A stretch of DNA of 64,000 nt, taken from the NCBI GenBank assembly GCA_036346355.1, contig CM070592.1:30401967-30465966 (forward strand). The letters run 5' to 3'. The notes under the pieces were generated by a model that made no database searches, was not told where the DNA came from, and was given only the letters and a program-made list of their open reading frames with translations. The DNA comes from Rhipidocladum racemiflorum. Its lineage: Eukaryota > Streptophyta > Magnoliopsida > Poales > Poaceae. Made by a program: the position numbers and the translations under genes. Below, piece by piece: positions 22,332 through 34,231 of the stretch (position 1 is its first letter; the number at the start of each line of letters is the position of its first letter).

Positions 22332-23741
22332 ATGGCACCAATTAATCCAACAAGAAAGAGAACGTACGCGCTATTTTCTGAAAGCCCTGTGGTGCCTAGG
22401 TGAGTTTACTGCACTATCTCATCCATCTAATTACACATATACCAAAAGCATAACTATGCTCTTTTTATTAGATTCAAGGAGTTCGACAATATTGAATTTG
22501 GGGATGTGGATATGTTTTGGAGTATCTGTGTTTTAGTAGATGTCAAATTCCCTGTTCAAGATAACGGTGATATGCTTCGATTTATCTTTGTGGATGAGAC
22601 TGTAAGTCCAAACAAAATTCAATTCAACCCCTAATAAAATTATTTTTATTGCTAGCTAACATAGTTTATTCCAAATTTAAAGGGATCAAAAATGGAAGCT
22701 ATTGTCAGGGGCAGAAATGTTCATAGATATAACTTAGCACTCAAGGAAGGCCGTAAGTACAACATTCATCGTGTCCAGCTCCAAATTTAACTATGAGGAA
22801 GTCCAGTTTCGGAACATTAGAAACTCTTATGAGTGCACGCTAACTGACCGCACAACTGTCGACCCTTCTGCGGTCTTAGTTGATTTTCCTCTCTACCCAA
22901 AGCATTTTATGTCATTTGAGGATGTGAATGGACGTTCGAACAAAACTTTTGTAGGTATGGTTCAAAATTTCTTTTTAGCATATCTGATATTAAATGAGAT
23001 TTAGAAGCCAAAAAAATAAACATACAACATGTCATCCAGATATAGTTGGAGTGGTGGTCCATTTTGGTGATCTTGAGTACTACGAAACCTTTCCACGCGT
23101 ATAGTCCATAGAGAGGTGATATTGCTAGACACAAGGTAAACCTATAATTATTTTCACAAAGTACATATTGACTCAAACTAATTAGTGCACAATATTTATA
23201 ATATTCTTCTTATGTTTCATTATAGGTTTAACTTGTTAGTTGTTCAAGTATGGGATGAGCATTTAACCCAACATGTTCTCAGTTGGGCGAAGGCTAAGGC
23301 CAATCACCACGTCCTTCTTGCAACAATGCTGAAAAAAGATAACAGATACGGTAAATAATTCATTAACCTATAAAATAAAATAACAAAGACTATAGTTAAT
23401 GTTGATTTAAAAAAACTTGTATTAATATGTATGTTGATCTTTAAAACAGGATGTGTGGAGACTACACGATACACAAAACTAGCATTTGCCCCAGATCTTC
23501 CCACAACACAAGCACTTCAAAGTAAGTGTATTTAGTTTAGATAAGAAACAAACTATATACAACATAAAACTTTTAACTTATTTTCTCTAACACGTCTTCA
23601 ATTATTATTGTAGACTTTCGGCACACTCTGGTAGCAGGAGCATTTGATTTGACATTCTTAAAAAGGTTTATTGAAAGGAGGTGGGCATATCTTGCTCGTG
23701 TCGTTACTTGGACTACCGATCGACGCCATTTGGATCGTTAA
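22332..23741 (+). pseudogene. Replication protein A-like (RPA70/OB-fold) gene of a Helitron, frameshifted
   Basis: Seven exons with GT..AG borders can be read: 22332-22399, 22472-22601, 22683-22954, 23040-23135, 23226-23350, 23450-23521 and 23614-23741. The predicted protein starts MAPINPTRKRTY. It contains an OB-fold segment (DMLRFIFVDETGSKMEAIV) and a second conserved stretch (VILLDTR then VVQVWDEHL), as in the single-stranded DNA-binding RPA1-like proteins that plant Helitrons carry. It stops at 23739. Two single-base frameshifts are apparent, one near 22762 after the KEGRKY motif and one near 23092 before the VILLDTR motif. It lies about 1.8 kb upstream of the Rep gene on the same strand. 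Captured host RPA1 is the alternative. Confidence 0.7.
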
Positions 23742-25524
23742 AGATTAGGCTAATATGATAGGTGATGTAACTGGATGCTGGATAGGTTTTATTACTAAGA
23801 TCACCTGTATATTTGTCTCTATGGACATGTTTGTTTGTGTATGACAAATTTACCAAAAGAATTCCAACTTTCTACTAGGGAATATTTGTCTGTTAGTCCC
23901 GACATTTGTATGTGGCGATGTGGAATGTGTTGTTTGAGTTTACATTCTCGCGAAATGGCTATAAATTTCCAACTACATGCGATTGGTGTGGATCACTGCA
24001 CACTAGATGCGATTGGTGCTTTTAATTTGGAGGTGTGGTGAGCAGGTAATGTAGACTTGGCTTGGTTGCCAACCTGTGGCCGAGTTCTTTTTTTATTTGT
24101 AGACTTGGCATGCAGTGTCCATTTCCATTTCTTGGAATTTTAGGTGTGGATCACTGCACGCTGGATGAGATTGGTGCTTTCACTGTCGATTTAACCGTTG
24201 ATGTTTCATTTTAACTGTTGAATTGTGGGACTATTGCCTTATTGCTTTTGTGGTTAGGAACTTTAGATTTTTGCCAACAGTGTATGCCAGACTGCCAGTT
24301 TGGGGTTACATGCGCACTTTGGGGTTTGTCGCCTACTTGTGTGATGCTCTTTAACACCTGTTTGGTATTGTTTGTTATTCTTTTGATCTTTTTTGTGCTT
24401 AGTCTTCTTATTCTCTAATATAGTCTGAGCTGTGACTCATAACTTGTAATTGTTCCAAGTAAAAACTTTTACTGGATGCAACCAAAATATCAAGCATATT
24501 TTGCGCCCTTAGCATAAAGTTAATTGTCTTTGGCTGTCGCAGGATGCTTGTGCAGTTGTTTACCATGGAATGTTTCTTTCGACAACTTTTAGACCCTTAG
24601 TGAAGAAAACGTCTACTCCTATCAGATGAACAGTGCAATACATTTGTTTATGCTAGGGAGGTTATGGGCCCGAAGCCCTTTCATACTTAAATACATGGCT
24701 TATGTCGGACAATGCAAAACTTTGTTCAAATGTCTCCTACCAGCCTGTTTTGTTGCCAGTAGATGATGCCTATACTGTGGCTTATGTAGGATTCTATAAC
24801 TGATTAAATGGAAGCACATTTCATGTTGTTGACGGTGACTTTTCACTGGATGCGATTGGTGCTTTCACAAGGCAATTTAAAGGAGCCCATGAATGATTGA
24901 CTTGGGCAGCTGATAGGTCGTGACTTGCGTCATGACGAACCGGGCTGACTTGCGTGACAGGTTGAGTGGGTCGGAATGAAATGCAAATGCTCCGGTACGT
25001 ACGTACGTAGCAGCTTGCAGGGGAAATAAATTCGGGTGAAGGAGGTGTTGATCATTACTCGATCTCTCTACAAACCATAGTGGCCAAGTAATAATTGGCT
25101 ATTTTGTAGAATAGGAAAATTGAATTAGTACTTTCTTACTAATTGAAATTGAAATTGTTGGAATGTATATTGGTTATATATTTCTCAGGTGACCTCTAAC
25201 AAAAAGGATAGCCTTATCATTGTTAATCATCACATAATATAAACAATGAAGTCCTTCATACTATTCATACCACGGCACGAGCACCCTTACCTACGGCATA
25301 AATCATAATCAGTTGCCTACGGCATCGAGAGAATGACTACGGCATGTAAACTCTTAGCGAGCTCACACACTATTTTTCCTCTAGGTATAGAGAATTGCAA
25401 CGATTTTCATAAATACGCCACGCCAAGCAAACCAACCATCATTGAAAGAAAAGGAAGGTGGCTATGTTGGCAAACATTTTAGTTTTCGTTAATTTTTTAA
25501 ATTTCGTACATCTTTCAATAAAAC
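23742..25524. other. No gene seen; short repeated words
   Basis: Non-coding sequence between the RPA-like and Rep genes. A phrase of about 35 bp (GATCACTGCACACTAGATG, then GCGATTGGTGCTTT) occurs near 23991 and again diverged near 24147 and 24835. A GTACGTACGTACGTAG microsatellite lies near 24996. Confidence 0.45.
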
Positions 25525-25549
25525 TTGTATGAATCATTTTTTTATGTAG

Positions 25550-28062
25550 TGGTGGTCGAACAGAACCCACCGAAGAGAACTCGGACCAACATTGTGCCAC
25601 GTGCTCCCACTGGTCTATCCATACGTCAGCTACCTGGAACTACAAATATTAGCTGTACTTCTTCAGATGACGGTGATGAGCCAAATCAAATACATTCGTC
25701 CTTTACCCCTCAATCTCAAAGTGTTCGATTTGTTATATATTCATTCAGGTGAGGATATGCAGTTCGATCAATCGTTAGATGCCTCTGTCGTGGGTTCCAA
25801 CATAGTTGACCCATACAACCATGTATATGAAAACATTCCTGATAGCACACATATGTTGAAGCCCCAGAGAGATTGCTATGCCTGCGGTGCTAAGAAGTTT
25901 GAGTATGAGTCTAAGGGGTTTTGTTGCCGGTCTGGTCAAATCAAACTGGCAAACCCAGAACCGCCTGAAGAACTTCGGAGGCTCTACACGAGCGCAGATG
26001 CCGATGCAAAGCATTTCAGGGATAACATTCGGTATTTCAATAGTCATTTTTCATTTACCACCCTTGGTGTCAACTTGGACAAGAAATACACTAACATGAG
26101 GGCAGGAGTGTACACTTTCCGGGCTCACGGTCAGATATACCACAATGTACACTCTTTTGGTCCGAGCAATGCTGCTCAGGACCATTTGCAGTTGTACTTC
26201 TATGATAACGATACTACTCTGCAACATAGGTTCCGCCACTCTCCTAACCTTGACCAAGATGTCATTAGAGGGCTTGTCGATGTCCTTCGTGACAATCCAT
26301 ATTCGCAGACATTTAGGAGTCTAGGACAAGTTGATGACCTCGAGGAGTACCGAATTGAACTCAACATGGATATGAAGCTAGACCAACGGACTTATAACAG
26401 GCCAATATCATCCGAGGTGGCTGCTGTGTGGGTTGAGGGGAATGATCTACGTAGGCACTTCGACCGTAGCATAGTCTTATATGGTAACAATAACACGAAG
26501 TACGGTATCCAACCATATTTTGGATGCTACGACCCCTTGTCGTACCCCCTATTCTTCCCAAGAGGGGAGATCGGTTGGCATCCTGAGATACCAAAGGATG
26601 GCATCAGCTTGGAAGCAGTATGTCGTTCTCGTCACAGTAATCGCCAGAACTCAGGTTAGTTGTCTGTCTTATGTACAATGCGTTAATGCGTAATATATAA
26701 TTACGACTATCAATCCTTCTCCTAACATTTATCTCCTCTTTCATCTAGATACCAACAGTCGGTTGTGTGTCTCCGTTCGAGATTACTACTGCTATAAGTT
26801 TCAAATGCGTCATGGTATATTCAACATCAGATCGCACGGGCAACGCTTGTTCCAGCAATACGTTGTTGACATGTACATCAAGGTCGAAAGTTCGAGGCTA
26901 GACTAAATCGACAGAAACCAGAAAGAAATACGTGCTGACCTATACCAGGGCGTGGTGGATAGCCTTCATGTTGGAGAGCATCGTGCTGATGCAGTAGGAA
27001 AAAGAACCATACTCCCGGCATCATTTATCGGGGGTGGAAGAGATATGAGACGAAGATTCCTTGATGCGATGGCGTTGGTGCAAAAGTACGGAAAGCCAGA
27101 CATCTTTCTAACCATGACTTGCAACCCCAATTGGGATGACATCACTAGAGAGCTTGAGCCTGGCCAAACCCCGCAAGATCGCCCTGATCTTATTGTGAGG
27201 GTGTTTAGAGCCAAGCTGGAGGACGTTAAGAAAAAAATATTCAAGGAGCACATGCTGGGTAGAGTGAAAGCATATGTATACGTCATTGAGTTTCAGAAAA
27301 GGGGTCTACCTCACGCTCACATCCTGCTAATCATGGAATCGGAGTACAAGCTGACATGCCCAGAGCAGTATGATTGAATCATATCCGCTGAGCTCCCAGA
27401 CAAACACAAGTACCCAGAGCTATACGAGATGGTGGTAAAACACATGATGCATGGTCCGTGCGGAGTCCTCAACCCAAAGAATGTGTGCATGCAGGATGGT
27501 GGTTGCAAGAACTATTACCCCCGTCCATTCAACATGACAACTCTGCAAGGCAAGGATTCATACCCTAATTATAGGAGAAGGGATGATGGTCGTTGTGCAA
27601 AGGTTCGAGGACAAATATTGGACAACAGGTGGGTCATGCCGTACAATCCTTACCTATTGAGGAGGTACAATTGCCATCTCAACGTTGAGGCTTGCTCAAG
27701 CATTAAGGCCGTCAAGTACCTCTTCAAGTATATATATAAGGGGCATGATCGTGCCTCGATTTTTGTCAACGAGGCGGGTAACAATGGAAAGGTAGATGAG
27801 ATCAAGCAGTACAGGGATTCTAGGTGGATCACTCCACTGGAAGCATTGTGGAGAATCTATAGCTTTGACCTCAGTGATATCTCCCCATCCGTTCGGCAGC
27901 TACAACTTCATCTCCCAAACATGCATATGGTGTCATTCAATGCTGGTACAGACCTCGACGATGTCATCTCTCGTCATGGCGTCATGAAGAGCATGTTAAC
28001 AGAGTATTTTGAGGCCAACAAGGTGCACGATTGGGCTCGAAGCATCCTGTACAGGGACTTCC
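25550..28062 (+). pseudogene. Helitron Rep (HUH/Y2 nuclease) part of RepHel, truncated
   Basis: Rep nicks and joins single strands during rolling-circle-like Helitron transposition. An N-terminal stretch begins near 25555. It is followed by a zinc-finger-like CYACGAKK..CC region near 25880, the Helitron_like_N domain (GIQPYFGCYDPLSYPLFFPR, near 26510), an intron at about 26655-26748, and the Rep core. The HUH motif is seen in GLPHAHILLI (near 27305) and the double-tyrosine motif in KAVKYLFKYIYKG (near 27700). Two in-frame stops interrupt it: TAA near 26905 and TGA near 27374, the latter a likely CGA to TGA change. After YRDFP at 28062 similarity ends and the SF1 helicase half is absent. The element is not autonomous. 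Confidence 0.9.
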
Positions 28063-28064
28063 CA

Positions 28065-28090
28065 GCGTCGTTTGTACGGACAAACGACGC
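28065..28090. repeat. Perfect 11-bp hairpin at the Rep breakpoint
   Basis: GCGTCGTTTGT and ACAAACGACGC flank a 4-base ACGG loop, exactly where Rep coding similarity stops. It does not resemble a Helitron 3' end because no CTAG follows at the right distance. It may mark the deletion or capture junction. Confidence 0.75.
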
Positions 28091-28327
28091 CCTCCGACGC
28101 CGCCTCCCACAGTGCTGCCTCGAGCCGACTGCGCTGGCTCCTGAACCCCCTCTAGGCTGATGGCTGAAAGAGGTATCAAATGTTTTTGTTATTTTCATGA
28201 GACTGGTTCAAGTTTGCTATGAAACATTTTGTTCATGATACTGGTTTACACATCAACTTGCTTAGAGAGATTTTTTTTAGGGAAAAAATTGCATATCACC
28301 TTGATGGTAGTTTGATCATGTTATGGT
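28091..28327 (+). other. GC-rich tail then AT-rich DNA
   Basis: The Rep frame stays open to a TGA at 28158 through unrelated GC-rich sequence (about 23 codons). The rest is AT-rich with no gene. The copia element at 28333 inserted here. Confidence 0.4.
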
Positions 28328-28332
28328 TTTTG

Positions 28333-28540
28333 TGAGAGCAATAGAGATTGCGAGGAATAGTAGATTGATTAATTGAGAGGTAATACAATTACATATATAG
28401 GGGAGGAGGACCGTGAGGCTAACGGAGACCTACAGGATCTGGACTCCTCCCCGTATCCCTCTCTAACCTAATATACTATACATGGCCGGCCGGCTGGGAG
28501 CCAAGCGCTAGGCCGTATAAGCACAGGACTCTTTCTAACA
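28333..28540 (-). repeat. 3' LTR of the minus-strand copia element
   Basis: 208 bp. A run of eleven C on the plus strand (28541-28551) adjoins it, which is a G-rich polypurine tract on the element strand. Confidence 0.9.
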
Positions 28541-29432
28541 CCCCCCCCCCCGCAGTTGAAGCGTCCGTGGAGCAAACGTTGAGACTAGACCGAAATTCAG
28601 TGAATACCGCAGATGGTAGTCCTTTGGTGAATATGTCGGCAAACTGAGATGTCGTTGGGACATGAAGAACGCGGACATCACCAAGGGCAACACGCTCTCG
28701 AACGAAATGAAGATCAATTTCCACATGCTTGGTACGCTGATGCTGGATAGGGTTAGAGGACATGTACACTGTGTTGATGTTGTCGCAATATACCAATGTT
28801 GTCTTGCGCAAAGGAGTGTGCAGTTCAGACAACAACTGACGAATCCAAGTGGCTTCAGCAATTGCATTGGCGATGGCGCGATACTCAGCCTCAGCACTGG
28901 AGCGGGACACGGTATTCTGACGCTTGGAAGACCAGGAGACAAGATTGTCGCCGAGGAACACAACATATCCAGATGTGGATTTGCGAGTATCCGGACAACC
29001 AGCCCAATCAGCATCGGAGTAGACCACCAACTCAAACTGGGAAGAGGGGCGCACAAAAAGGCCCAAATGCAGTGTGCCTCGAACATAGCGTAGGATGCGC
29101 TTGAGGGCAGCAAGATGGGGTTCCCGCGGATCGTGCATGTGAAGACACACCTGCTGAACAGCATATGAAATATCCGGTCTGGTGAATGTGAGATACTGGA
29201 GAGCACCTGCAAGGCTGCGAAAATCCGTAGGATCCGAAACAGGCACGCCATCGGCCAAAAGTTTGGGATTCACATCGACAGGAGTAGTACATGGCTTGCA
29301 GTCGCTCATGCCAGCTCGCTTAAGTATCTCAATCATGTATTGGTGCTGTGAGAGGAAAAGGCCAGAAGCAGTGTGTTGGACATGCATACCGAGGAAATGA
29401 TGTAACTTGCCAAGGTCCTTCATAGAAAACTC
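28476..29432 (-). pseudogene. Copia RNase H and end of RT
   Basis: A continuous frame from MKDLGKLHHFLGMHV (end of RT) through the connection (TRPDISYAVQQ) and RNase H (VVYSDADWAGCPDTRKSTSG, VYCDNINTVYMSSNP, KHVEIDLHFVRE) to a normal copia C terminus (LADIFTKGL-like). The key Asp residues of RNase H are visible. The stop just upstream (TAG near 29433, in ALQ*EF) separates it from RT and looks like a CAG to TAG change. The coding frame runs past the polypurine tract into the LTR, so the true end may be earlier. Confidence 0.85.
28541..28552 (-). promoter_or_regulatory. Polypurine tract
   Basis: An uninterrupted G-run on the element strand directly before the 3' LTR. Confidence 0.75.
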
Positions 29433-30700
29433 CTACTGCAAGGCACTGATGGTGTTCCGAAGCAGTGAATCGGAGGAAGCGGTGAGCACAATGTCATCAA
29501 CATAAAGGAGAAGATACATCATATTCTCGCCTCGGTGGTAGATGAACAGGGATGTATCTGGCTTCAACAAAACCGAGCTGAAGGAGATGAGAGGCAAACT
29601 TGTTGTACCAAGCGCGAGGAGCCTGCTTGAGCCCATAAAGCAACCGGTTGAGGCGGCACACATAGTCAGGATGAGTAGAATCTTCAAAACCAGCAAGCTG
29701 AGCACAATGAACAGTTTCAGACAGAGTGCCATGGAGAAAGGCATTGTTGACATCAAGCTGATGAATGGGCCAACCATGCGAGAGAGCCAACGAGAGAACT
29801 GTCCGAACTGTAGCGGGCTTGACGACTGGACTGAAAGTTTCTGAGAAGTCAATACCAGGACGCTGAGTGAAACCGCGAAGCACCCACCGCGCTTTGTAGC
29901 GCTCGAGAGAACCATCAGCCTTGAACTTGTGTTTGAACACCCACTTGCCTGTCACAACATTGGAACCTGGCAGTCGTGGGATAAGATCCCAAGTGTTGTT
30001 GGCAAGAAGGGCCGAGTATTCGTGTTCCATCGCGGTGCGCCAATTTGGATCGGCGAGAGCAGCATGATAGCTTCGGGGAACCGGAGACAGTGCTGAAGCC
30101 TCAAACAGCGCCGAGAACCGAAGGCCGCGCTTACCACGGGTCGTCATGTCGTGATGATTGACAACAGGAGGAATCACCACAGCACCTGCAGGAGGAGGGT
30201 GTGGTGGTGATAACGTGGGCACAGAGGAAGCCGATGTTGTTGGAGAAGTCAAAGTAGGAGCATCAGGCGGGCGTCGACGCGAGTATACCAGACCATGGAA
30301 GGGGCCAGGACCAGCAGGCAGGAGTGCGGCGAGCCGACCATTGCCCGGGGCGACTGAATGGCGGCCCCCACTGACAAGGGGTGACGAAGGGCCAGTGGGA
30401 GACGCAGGGGCGAAGTCGGTAGGCGAATGTGCGGGGCCAAAACTGGGAGGCACAGGCAGTAGCCTACCGGATGGCTGACCAGACGAGAGGGGCTGTCCGC
30501 CAGACAGCCCGGGCCAAAACGCCGGCATGAGGGGCGTCAGTCCGTTCGGCGAGGAGGGGCTAGGAGCTACTGTTGAAGATCCTGTAGAAGCAAAAACTGA
30601 GGACAGCTCAAAAGGAACTGAAACCGTGTTAGGCAGATCATCCAAAAAAATCAAAGGCCGCACGCGTGGGTGGAGAAGAATCCTCGGAAAAAGGAAAGGA
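29433..30700 (-). pseudogene. Copia reverse transcriptase
   Basis: A frame from about 30700 to 29497 carries the variable linker and the RT fingers and palm: NTWDLIPRLPGSNVVTGKWV, RGFTQRPGIDFSETFSPVVK, DVNNAFLHGTL and LYGLKQAPRAWYNKF. A frameshift near 29560 moves the rest into the 29433-29915 frame with the catalytic LLYVDDIVLTASS. The motifs are otherwise intact, so this RT was functional recently. A second frameshift near 30650 joins the frame to the preceding segment (QVFG-type region). Confidence 0.9.
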
Positions 30701-31717
30701 GGTTTCTTCAAAGACCACGTGGCGTGATATGATGGTACGATTAGTGTGACGATCAAGACAAAGATAACCCTTGTGGTGTGGTGAATAGCCAAGGAAAACA
30801 CACAGGGAAGAGCGAGGCGAAAGCTTGTGGGGAGCGGTAGAGGCGAGGTTAGGATAACACTTGCAACCAAAAACATGAAGGTGCTCATACGAGGGTGGTT
30901 TCCCTAGTAAAGCAAAGTGCGACGTTGCAAAAGCAAGAGTTTTGGTTGGCAAAATGTTGAGAAGATATGATGCAGTACCGAGAGCGGCGGCCCAAAAACT
31001 AGGAGGAATGTTGGCCTAAAAGAGCAAGGAGCGAATGACATTATTAATGGAACGGATAATGCGCTCAGCTTTACCATTCTGGGCGGAGGTGTACAGACAG
31101 GACATACGTAGATGAATCCCATGTGACAAGAAGAATGTGCGGGCGCTGGAGTTATCAAACTCGCGGCCATTGTCGCACTGAACCCCTTGTATGGTGACAC
31201 CAAACTGTGTACGTACGTAGGCAAAGAAATTGGTGAGAGTGGAAAAGGTGTCAGATTTCAATCGTAAGGGGAACGTCCACAAATAATGGGAGCGATCATC
31301 CAAAATAGCCAGATAATACTTATGACCAGAGACACTAGTAACAGGAGATGTCCAAAGGTCACAATGAATTAACTGAAAATTGCGAGTAGCACGCGAAGAT
31401 GACGCATGAAAGGGTAGACGAACATGACGACCTAACTGACAAGCATGACAAAGAGTGTCGCGAGCAGTTTTATGACAAGAAATAGCAGATGACTGTGCTA
31501 GTTTGGAGAGGGCCTCATGACCAGGATGCCCGAGCCGCTGATGCCAAAGAGTGGACGTATGGAGAGCAAAGGCAGGAGGCCGCAAGGGGTAGAGTGGTCC
31601 GGGGCTGTCATATCTGGCGATCACGCTCCGAGTGGGAAGATCCTTCACAGAACAGCCAAAAGGATCAAATTCCATAGAACAATTGTTGTCAATGGTGAAT
31701 TGGCGAACAGAAATCAA
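30638..31717 (-). pseudogene. Copia integrase
   Basis: The zinc finger is complete (LWHQRLGHPGHEAL then CHACQLG). The catalytic core has Asp in HCDLWTSPV, Asp in VQCDNGREFDN and Glu in QNGKAERIIR. A TAG near 31016, in LLF*ANIP, interrupts it shortly after the core and looks like a CAG to TAG change. The frame resumes at 30952-30638 (HVFGCKCY, FLGYSPHHKGYLC). The GAG-pre-integrase region precedes it at about 31700. Confidence 0.9.
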
Positions 31718-31719
31718 AT

Positions 31720-31950
31720 CCTTGATAAGTGATGGAGAAACCAGAACATTAGTAAGGCGAAAATTAGGGGATAAGCGGCGATCTTAGAAGAGGTAACGGG
31801 AAGGAGACTCCCGTTACCGACAACAATGTTAGAGGGAAGATGTCATGAAGAGGATGTGTGAGAGATGATACCAGCATCGGAGGTCATATGACTAGAAGCA
31901 CCAGTATCGAAAAACCACTCCTGTTGTTGTGGTTGTTGAAGCGTAGTGGT
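31720..31950 (-). pseudogene. Copia aspartic protease
   Basis: EWFFDTGASSHMTSDAG (31940-31890) is the DTGAS active site with the SHMT block typical of copia proteases. A stop follows a few codons later near 31843. The downstream part continues in other frames up to the integrase start. The region after the gag stop at 31951 is read in the same frame as the end of gag. Confidence 0.75.
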
Positions 31951-33469
31951 CTAAAAGTTGGCAGCCAGAGCTTGCTGATCCCAGCCTAGAGCAGACGCAG
32001 GTGGGCCGACATAGCCAGGAGGTGGCCCATAAGCCGCTGGGGGGACGCCCCACTGGCCCGCCCACTGCCCAGGCGATCCGGCAACGAAAGCCTGATGTTG
32101 CTGGGTCGGCCCAGCAGGCGGACGAGGGACAGAAGGAGGGCGCTGACCAGGCCACATGTAGATAGCCCCTATCCAGGGGTTGTAGCAGTTGTAGCCCGTA
32201 GAGGAGACCGGACCAGTGGCCTGGCTCAAGGAGGAGCTGGAGGCGTCGGATCCGGAGGGGGTGCTGGAGATGGCACCGCTGTTGTTGCCCCCCCCCCCGC
32301 TTGCCCTGTTTCCAGCGCTGCTGCGACTGGCCGGAGGTGAAGCCGCCCGAGCCGCCCCCGGATTGCTGCTGTGGAGGGCGTGGGGACGACTGCTGCGGGG
32401 GGCGTGGAGCGGCCGTGGAGGAGACAGGCGGCTTAGGGCTGCTGGTGCCGCCAGTCTCGGTAAAGGCAGCGAGGGCTGCAGCCAGGACAGCCTTTGCCAT
32501 GGTGAGCTCCTCGAGCGCCAAGTCGTCGCGGACCTGTAGAAAGCTGAGAAGGGGATGGGTGCGGCGGAGGTGAAGACCAAGCGCGAGAAAGCGCTCGTTG
32601 AGGCCCCTGACGATGTTGAGGACGAGAGTCCTGTTGGAGACGGGCTCACCAAGGTCGCGCAGATCCTCAGCGAGTTTCTTGTAGCGGCAGCAATACTCGG
32701 CGACGGGGAGATCGCCCTGTGAGAAGGAGCAGAACTCTTGGTCGGCGTAGAGGGCGCGGGTCGTGCGGTTCCCAAGGAACTGCGATTCGATGGAGAGCCA
32801 CAGGACGCGGGTGGTGGTACCGCGCTGGAACACCGTGTCGGCGAGGTCGTCGGAGATAGTCCCGAGGATCCAGGTGCGAACAACGGCGTTCATGCGCACC
32901 CAATCCGGCGAATCAGAAGCGACGGCGTCAGAGAGGACGTGACGCTCCAGGGAGAACTTGGTGAGAGTGAGCAGGAAGGAATCACACCATCGTGCGTAGA
33001 AGGTGGAATTGGTGTCGAGGAGGAGCGGCACGAGGGCCCGGATGTTCTGCACGGCGACGGCCTGAGCGTGCAGGTTGAGCAGTGTTGCGGCTTCATGTTG
33101 AAGAAGAGCAACATCAAGAAGCGGATCAGTGACGCCGTTGTCCGTGGCGCCGGTGGAGGCAGAGTTGTCCTCCGGTTGGTGGGGCGTAGCCGCCGTGCGT
33201 TCCCGAGCGGCGCGCACGCGGGCGTCGGCCGCGTCGCGCTCTTGTTGTGCAAGGGCAGCTTCACGATCTGCATCTGCCGCGCGGGCAAGAGCAGCATTGC
33301 GAGAAGCCTGGGTCACACGCTCGCGTTCCTCCTTAGCGGCGCAAAGTTCTGCAGCGCGCTCGAGGTTCGCAGCAGCGGAGGCGTTGGCGTCGTGGTCCTG
33401 GGCCTTCCCAGGGTCGACTACCGTGGCGCCAGAGATGACGTCGGTCCGCGGCGGAGATTCGCCAGCCAT
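31951..33469 (-). pseudogene. Copia Gag (UBN2 type), frameshifted
   Basis: The start ATG near 33469 gives MAGESPPRTD. An alanine-rich charged N terminus is followed by a UBN2-type capsid region (VRTWILGTISDDLADTV, VLWLSIESQFLGNRTTRA, LPVAEYCCRYKKLAEDL), then a Pro/Ser/Gln-rich tail. Near 32290 a homopolymer (ten C on the plus strand) causes a frameshift. The other frame completes a Gly/Pro/Gln-rich end and stops at 31951. No clear CCHC knuckle was seen. Gag forms the virus-like particle. Confidence 0.8.
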
Positions 33470-33532
33470 GGAGCAGCGCCGGGAAGAGGAGGCGCGCTGG
33501 TGCGGAAGCGTGTTCAGGTTTGAAACCCTAAA

Positions 33533-33544
33533 CTCGTGATACCA
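33533..33544 (-). promoter_or_regulatory. Primer binding site of the minus-strand copia element
   Basis: Element-strand TGGTATCACGAG directly follows the 5' LTR after a short overlap. It is close to TGGTATCAGAGC, the usual initiator methionine tRNA complement. Confidence 0.75.
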
Positions 33545-33752
33545 TGAGAGCAATAGAGATTGCGAGGAATAGTAGATTGATTAATTGAGAGGTAATACAA
33601 TTACATATATAGGGGAGGAGGACCGTGAGGCTAACGGAGACCTACAGGATCTGGACTCCTCCCCGTATCCCTCTCTAACCTAATATACTATACATGGCCG
33701 GCCGGCTGGGAGCCAGGCGCTAGGCCGTATAAGCACAGGACTCTTTCTAACA
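33545..33752 (-). repeat. 5' LTR of the minus-strand copia element
   Basis: 208 bp, differing from the 3' LTR by one base by eye. Confidence 0.9.
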
Positions 33753-33996
33753 TTTTGGTATGAAATGCTGCGCTCAGGAGTCACGAGTCATGATAGTTGC
33801 AAGATATGGGTAAGGTTGGATCCAACTATGAGAAGAAATAGTCATAGTGTTATATATGGAAGCCATCTCTTTCCTGTGTAAATATATACCTTTTGCTGCT
33901 ATCTGACTAGTCCCTTCTAATTCTCTCAAGCTTATTAAAAACTCATGTGTGTGGTGTAACTTTCTTCAATCACATATATTACATCCACCTTATTAA

Positions 33997-34231
33997 GGGC
34001 AGTACTTCCATCCGGACGTCCGATTTTTTGTTTTTTTCGGACGCCCTCGCAACATTTTTTTGTACGCGTGCAACATTTTTTTTGTACGCATGAAACATTT
34101 TTTTTTTAACGTATGAACCATTTTTTTTACTGTTTGTCGAACAAAAATGTTTCACACGTATAAAAAAATGTTTCACACGTACAAAAAAAATGTTGCAAAA
34201 AAAACATGCGTCTGATTCCTAGCAATTGCCC
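33997..34231. mobile_element. MITE, 235 bp, 8-bp target duplication
   Basis: The direct duplication CTTATTAA flanks the element at 33989-33996 and 34232-34239 and can be read as 9 bp, CCTTATTAA. The termini GGGCAGTAC and GGGCAATTG (other end inverted) match partly. The inside is a palindrome of ACATTTTTTTGTACGC-like and CACGTACAAAAAAAATG-like runs. Duplication length suggests hAT (8 bp) or Mutator (9 bp). Confidence 0.7.

Larger units (their letters stand above)
28333..33752 (-). mobile_element. Young Ty1/copia element, minus strand
   Basis: Two 208-bp LTRs (28333-28540 and 33545-33752) border the element. They begin TGTTAGAAAGAG on the element strand and end GCTCTCA. A perfect 5-bp duplication TTTTG lies at 28328-28332 and 33753-33757. 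The LTRs differ at one position that I can see (AAGCG against AGGCG). The internal order is gag, protease, integrase, RT, RNase H. All domains are present with a few stops and frameshifts. It lies just downstream of the truncated Helitron Rep gene. Confidence 0.95.

Noticed and set aside
22332..23741. A functional host RPA1 gene
   Set aside because: At least two frameshifts break it, and its place on the same strand upstream of Helitron Rep points to a Helitron gene.
28662..29104. Plus-strand open frames opposite the copia RNase H
   Set aside because: Antisense shadows of the conserved minus-strand RNase H coding region.
32738..33539. Plus-strand open frames of up to 261 codons opposite copia gag
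   Set aside because: Shadows of the GC-rich gag gene; no motif, while the minus strand shows UBN2-type capsid blocks.
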